From: Flavobacteriales bacterium
GTDB taxonomy: Bacteria; Bacteroidota; Bacteroidia; Flavobacteriales_D; Crocinitomicaceae
Assembly: GCA_947500875.1 (NCBI GenBank)
Contig: CANMUN010000001.1
Coordinates: 1-64,000, forward strand
Length of the DNA: 64,000 nucleotides
Direction: 5' to 3'
How positions within the stretch are numbered: position 1 is the first letter of the stretch; the number at the start of each line of letters is the position of its first letter. A program made the position numbers and the translations under genes. Positions 60,973-64,000 of this stretch are shown piece by piece. The notes beneath the pieces were generated by a model that was not told the DNA's origin, searched no databases, and worked only from the letters and a program-made list of their open reading frames with translations.

Positions 60973-61788
60973 ATGGAAATACGGAACCTCATCGAAGCGG
61001 CATGGAATAACCGCGAATTGCTGAAAGATGCAACCACTCAACAGGCGATTGAACACGTAATTGAGGACTTAGATAAAGGGAATTTACGCGTCGCTGAACC
61101 GAAAATGGACGGTACATGGCAGGTGAACGAATGGGTTAAAAAAGCGGTAGTCATGTACTTTCCTATCCGCAAAATGGAAACCGTGGAGGCTGGTCCTTTT
61201 GAATTTCACGATAAAATGGCGCTAAAGCAAGCGTACTCAGCATTGGGCGTACGAGTAGTACCAGGAGCTAGCGCCCGCTACGGATCGTACCTGGCATCGG
61301 GTGTTATCATGATGCCTTCGTATGTAAACATAGGAGCATACGTAGGTTCAGGAACGATGGTGGATACTTGGGCAACGGTAGGGAGTTGCGCGCAAATTGG
61401 TCAAAACGTTCACCTCAGCGGAGGAGTGGGTATTGGCGGAGTTTTGGAACCTTTACAAGCGTCGCCAGTAATCGTGGAAGACGATGCATTCATCGGATCC
61501 CGATGCATTGTAGTAGAAGGCGTTCGAATCGGTAAGGCAGCCGTGCTGGGGGCGAATGTTGTACTTACCAAAAGCACGAAAATCATCGACGTTACGGGCC
61601 ATGAAGCTAAAGAATTTAAAGGATACGTTCCGGATCGCAGCGTGGTGATTCCCGGCTCCTATGAAAAGAATTTTCCAGCAGGAACCTTCCAAGTTCCATG
61701 CGCACTCATCATTGGTCAACGTTCGGCAACTACGGACTTAAAAACATCCCTCAACGACGTGCTGAGGGAATATTCCATAGCTGTATAA
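60973..61788 (+). CDS. dapD: Tetrahydrodipicolinate N-succinyltransferase DapD
   Basis: 271-aa hexapeptide-repeat enzyme of lysine/diaminopimelate synthesis. The N-terminal helical domain starts MEIRNLIEAAWNNRELL, where the family starts, confirming the ATG. The left-handed beta-helix has PGASARYGSYLASGVIMMPS, TWATVGSCAQIGQNVHLSGG and GSRCIVVEGVRIG. It transfers succinyl from succinyl-CoA to tetrahydrodipicolinate. Confidence 0.97.
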   Translation: MEIRNLIEAAWNNRELLKDATTQQAIEHVIEDLDKGNLRVAEPKMDGTWQVNEWVKKAVVMYFPIRKMETVEAGPFEFHDKMALKQAYSALGVRVVPGASARYGSYLASGVIMMPSYVNIGAYVGSGTMVDTWATVGSCAQIGQNVHLSGGVGIGGVLEPLQASPVIVEDDAFIGSRCIVVEGVRIGKAAVLGANVVLTKSTKIIDVTGHEAKEFKGYVPDRSVVIPGSYEKNFPAGTFQVPCALIIGQRSATTDLKTSLNDVLREYSIAV

Positions 61789-61795
61789 TTTTCAG

Positions 61796-61803
61796 TACCT
61801 TTG
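61796..61803 (+). promoter_or_regulatory. -7 box TACCTTTG of purB
   Basis: Exact TAnnTTTG 14 nt before the purB ATG, giving a leader of about 10 nt. No dapD terminator hairpin is obvious between the genes. Confidence 0.5.
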
Positions 61804-61817
61804 GTTTTTGAGTATCC

Positions 61818-63152
61818 ATGGAATTGTCCTCCTTAACCTCCATATCTCCCATTGACGGCAGATATAGATCGAAAACCGAAGCACTTGGCGCTTTTTTCTC
61901 TGAATTCGCCCTAATAAAATACCGCCTCCGAATTGAAATTGAGTATTATTTAGCGCTCATGCATTGGGGAATTATTCCTTCAAAGGACGTGACTGCCGCT
62001 CAAGAACTTCGCAACATCTACGAACATTTCAGCCTCGAAGACGCCGAATCCATCAAAACCTTAGAGCAAACCACGAATCACGATGTAAAAGCGGTAGAGT
62101 ACTTTATTAAACAACGGCTGAAGGATTTGGGGAATAGCCAATCCCTGGAATTTGTGCATTTCGGTTTAACCTCGCAAGACATCAACAATACGGCCATTCC
62201 GCTTTCCATCAAGGAGGCGCTTAACCAAGTTATATTTCCAGCCTTTGAGGAACTTTTGCAACAGTTGAAAGAACTTACTTCCGCCTGGGAAAACGTTCCA
62301 ATGCTCGCAAGAACGCATGGACAACCCGCTTCCCCCACCCGTTTAGGCAAAGAAATTCGTGTATTCTACGAACGTTTGAGTTTGCAACTTAGCGAGGCTA
62401 GGCGAATCCCGCATGCCGCAAAATTTGGAGGAGCTACGGGGAACTTCAATGCTCACCACATTGCCTACCCGGAAATAGATTGGATAAGCTTTGCCAACCA
62501 ATTTGTGAGCGATTTAGGCTTGCACCGGAGTCAAACAACGACACAAATCGAACACTATGATTTCCTTGCCGCATTGTGCGATGCAGTGAAACGCTTAAAT
62601 ACCATACTAATCGATTTGAACCGCGATTTTTGGACCTACATTTCCATGGATTATTTCAAGCAGCAATTGAAGGCAGGTGAGATAGGCTCCAGCGCTATGC
62701 CGCATAAAGTCAATCCCATTGATTTTGAAAATTCAGAAGGAAACCTGGGTTTGGCCAATGCATATTTTGAATTTTTTGCTTCGAAACTGCCCATATCAAG
62801 GCTTCAGCGTGACCTCACCGATTCTACCGTTCTACGCAACATTGGTGTTCCTTTAGCCCACACCCTGATTGCCTTACAATCAACCTCCAAAGGGCTTGGC
62901 AAACTGCTGCTTAATCCCGAAAAAATACAGGCCGATCTTGAGGATAACTGGATGGTTGTAGCCGAAGCAATTCAAACCGTATTGCGCAGAGAATCGTATC
63001 CCGAGCCCTACGAAGCGTTGAAAAACCTTACAAGAACTCACTCAAAAATCAACCAAGCCAGTATTCATGCCTTCATCGATGGATTAGCGGTTGGTAATGC
63101 ATTGAAAGAAGAATTAAAAAAAATCACGCCATGGAATTATCTTGGTTTGTAA
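61818..63152 (+). CDS. purB: Adenylosuccinate lyase
   Basis: 444-aa enzyme acting twice in purine synthesis (SAICAR to AICAR, adenylosuccinate to AMP). SSLTSISPIDGRYRSKTEAL is the E. coli-type N-terminus, and GSSAMPHKVNPIDFENSEGN is the fumarase/aspartase-superfamily signature with the catalytic Ser loop. TTNHDVKAVEYFIK carries the conserved His. Full length. Confidence 0.97.
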   Translation: MELSSLTSISPIDGRYRSKTEALGAFFSEFALIKYRLRIEIEYYLALMHWGIIPSKDVTAAQELRNIYEHFSLEDAESIKTLEQTTNHDVKAVEYFIKQRLKDLGNSQSLEFVHFGLTSQDINNTAIPLSIKEALNQVIFPAFEELLQQLKELTSAWENVPMLARTHGQPASPTRLGKEIRVFYERLSLQLSEARRIPHAAKFGGATGNFNAHHIAYPEIDWISFANQFVSDLGLHRSQTTTQIEHYDFLAALCDAVKRLNTILIDLNRDFWTYISMDYFKQQLKAGEIGSSAMPHKVNPIDFENSEGNLGLANAYFEFFASKLPISRLQRDLTDSTVLRNIGVPLAHTLIALQSTSKGLGKLLLNPEKIQADLEDNWMVVAEAIQTVLRRESYPEPYEALKNLTRTHSKINQASIHAFIDGLAVGNALKEELKKITPWNYLGL

Positions 63153-64000
63153 AGCAACTTGGTTTTTTTGTACTAAGTGCGTTGAGTCTACCAACATGGG
63201 CGCAAGGATTACCTGTTAGTTGGGGGCCTTTAGAATCCAAACGAGGAAATTTAGTAGACATATTGCCTATTCGTTCTGCCGATTTTTATGCCTTGCGTTT
63301 CAACCCTGGGCTCTTCGGTTCATACAAAGTGAATACGTATAATCAACTGGCCTTCACGAGCCAACAAAGGATAAAACCGGTAACAGAGACAGGATTTGCC
63401 AACATTGAATCCTCGGCATTTTTTGCAGGGAAGTTTCAAGTTTTTCTCAGCGATCGTTCGGGAACTACCATGGCTTTATACAGCCAATCCATCCTTGAGG
63501 GTGAAGAAAACACACCGTCAGAACTTCGATGCAGCTACGAAGATATTCGAATTGGGGCACGTCCAAATTTTCAGTTGTTGTTATCCCAAAATCAACAGTT
63601 TTTAGCCATCACCTATGAGATTCCCGGAAGGAGAGCCAATCGCGACGTTCACGGTTACGTCTTGTTCGACTCAACCTTTACCGAAATAGGTCGTGGAGAA
63701 TACCTATTGCCTTTTGACGGAAACATGTCCACCATCAATCAAAACCATGTAACGAACCGAGGAGAATACCTGATTGCCGTTACCGAGCACAAAGACCGTA
63801 ACGATCGCTTTTTTGGGCGTGCTTGGGAGAATTTCAAGGCACTCCATGTCTACAAGATCCAGCGTGATAGCCTTCAAGAGTTTAACGTTGAATTGGCCGA
63901 CAAGCGCATCGATGACCTAAACATGAGTTCCAATAACCACGGAATTGTCTCGATGACCGGTCTTTATGGGCGGGGAAACAACAGCGGGATTGAAGGCGTT
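63131..64000 (+). CDS. Secreted protein, 3' end beyond window (at least 290 aa)
   Basis: ATG at 63131 overlaps the purB end by 22 bp and opens an uninterrupted frame to the window edge. Residues 1-24 are a good signal peptide (MELSWFVKQLGFFVLSALSL, cleaved after TWAQ). The mature part reads as a secreted beta-rich protein with ESKRGNLVDILPIRSADFYA and later NRGEYLIAVTEHKDRN, resembling propeller-type secreted proteins of Bacteroidota; family not identified. A further sorting or OmpA domain may lie in the missing part. Confidence 0.83.
   Translation, partial: MELSWFVKQLGFFVLSALSLPTWAQGLPVSWGPLESKRGNLVDILPIRSADFYALRFNPGLFGSYKVNTYNQLAFTSQQRIKPVTETGFANIESSAFFAGKFQVFLSDRSGTTMALYSQSILEGEENTPSELRCSYEDIRIGARPNFQLLLSQNQQFLAITYEIPGRRANRDVHGYVLFDSTFTEIGRGEYLLPFDGNMSTINQNHVTNRGEYLIAVTEHKDRNDRFFGRAWENFKALHVYKIQRDSLQEFNVELADKRIDDLNMSSNNHGIVSMTGLYGRGNNSGIEGV

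Overview
The window is a gene-dense stretch of chromosome from a Bacteroidota bacterium, most likely a member of Flavobacteriales (Crocinitomicaceae/Cryomorphaceae-like; the genus cannot be fixed from sequence alone). The evidence is an LpxC-FabZ fusion, secreted proteins with C-terminal type IX secretion (T9SS) sorting domains, CarboxypepD_reg/TonB-dependent receptors, a PorE-like TPR/propeller/OmpA protein, DUF4295 behind rpmG, and many promoters with the Bacteroidota -7 box TAnnTTTG. Nearly all of it is core chromosome. I see no transposase, integrase, phage gene, CRISPR array or tRNA.

Layout. 1-373: 110-bp tandem repeats entering from the left. 400-3499 (minus): rimO followed by a SprB-repeat T9SS cargo and a small secreted protein. 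3579-7528: a small conserved protein, a CotH-kinase/lamin-tail T9SS cargo and a GH3 lipoprotein. 7516-8797 (minus): rpsP-rimM, with S16 carrying 14 EEAPAA-type hexapeptides. 8888-12241 (minus): a T9SS cargo followed by a TonB-dependent receptor. 12332-16348: queE, PorE-like gene, ubiA-type prenyltransferase, maf. 16398-20811 (minus): acyltransferase, ung, hemE, OmpA protein. 20916-23324: ddl and dacB, convergent. 23392-33082: an exopolysaccharide export operon (GT4, Wza-like, Wzc-like kinase with a Tyr-Gly tail, rfbC, WecA-like, lytic transglycosylase) running into uvrA. 33137-34150: trxA and a membrane protein. 34242-40144: lipid A genes lpxD, lpxC-fabZ, lpxA, then an rRNA methyltransferase and cinA. 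40237-41863: rpmB, rpmG, a 50-aa DUF4295 gene, a terminator, and ftsY. 41929-48184: TonB receptor, DUF1015, yggS, and a group of small poorly known genes including two DUF4230 proteins. 48191-52268 (minus): M16 peptidase, pdxH, DUF4494, cdd and two unknowns. 52334-53822: trmB and a hydrolase. 53865-53968: the SRP 4.5S RNA gene ffs, followed by a 370-bp mosaic of short repeats. 54341-55695: three lipoproteins. 55732-59612: a tightly coupled operon of an RPE-like/CBS fusion, a DAHP-synthase-type enzyme, a KdsC-like phosphatase with an HTH-like N-terminus, and a saccharopine-dehydrogenase-like enzyme. 59618-64000: MFS transporter (minus), dapD, purB and a truncated secreted protein at the edge.

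Most notable observations: (1) at least seven genes have the -7 box exactly 4-5 nt before the start codon, and the spacing at ffs suggests that their mRNAs are leaderless; (2) the RPE-CBS/DAHPS/KdsC operon parallels the KdsD-KdsA-KdsC logic with different protein parts and may make an unrecognised ulosonic acid or regulate aromatic precursor flow; (3) the ftsY start codon lies 5 nt after an intrinsic terminator; (4) the RumA-type methyltransferase has lost its Fe-S cysteines.
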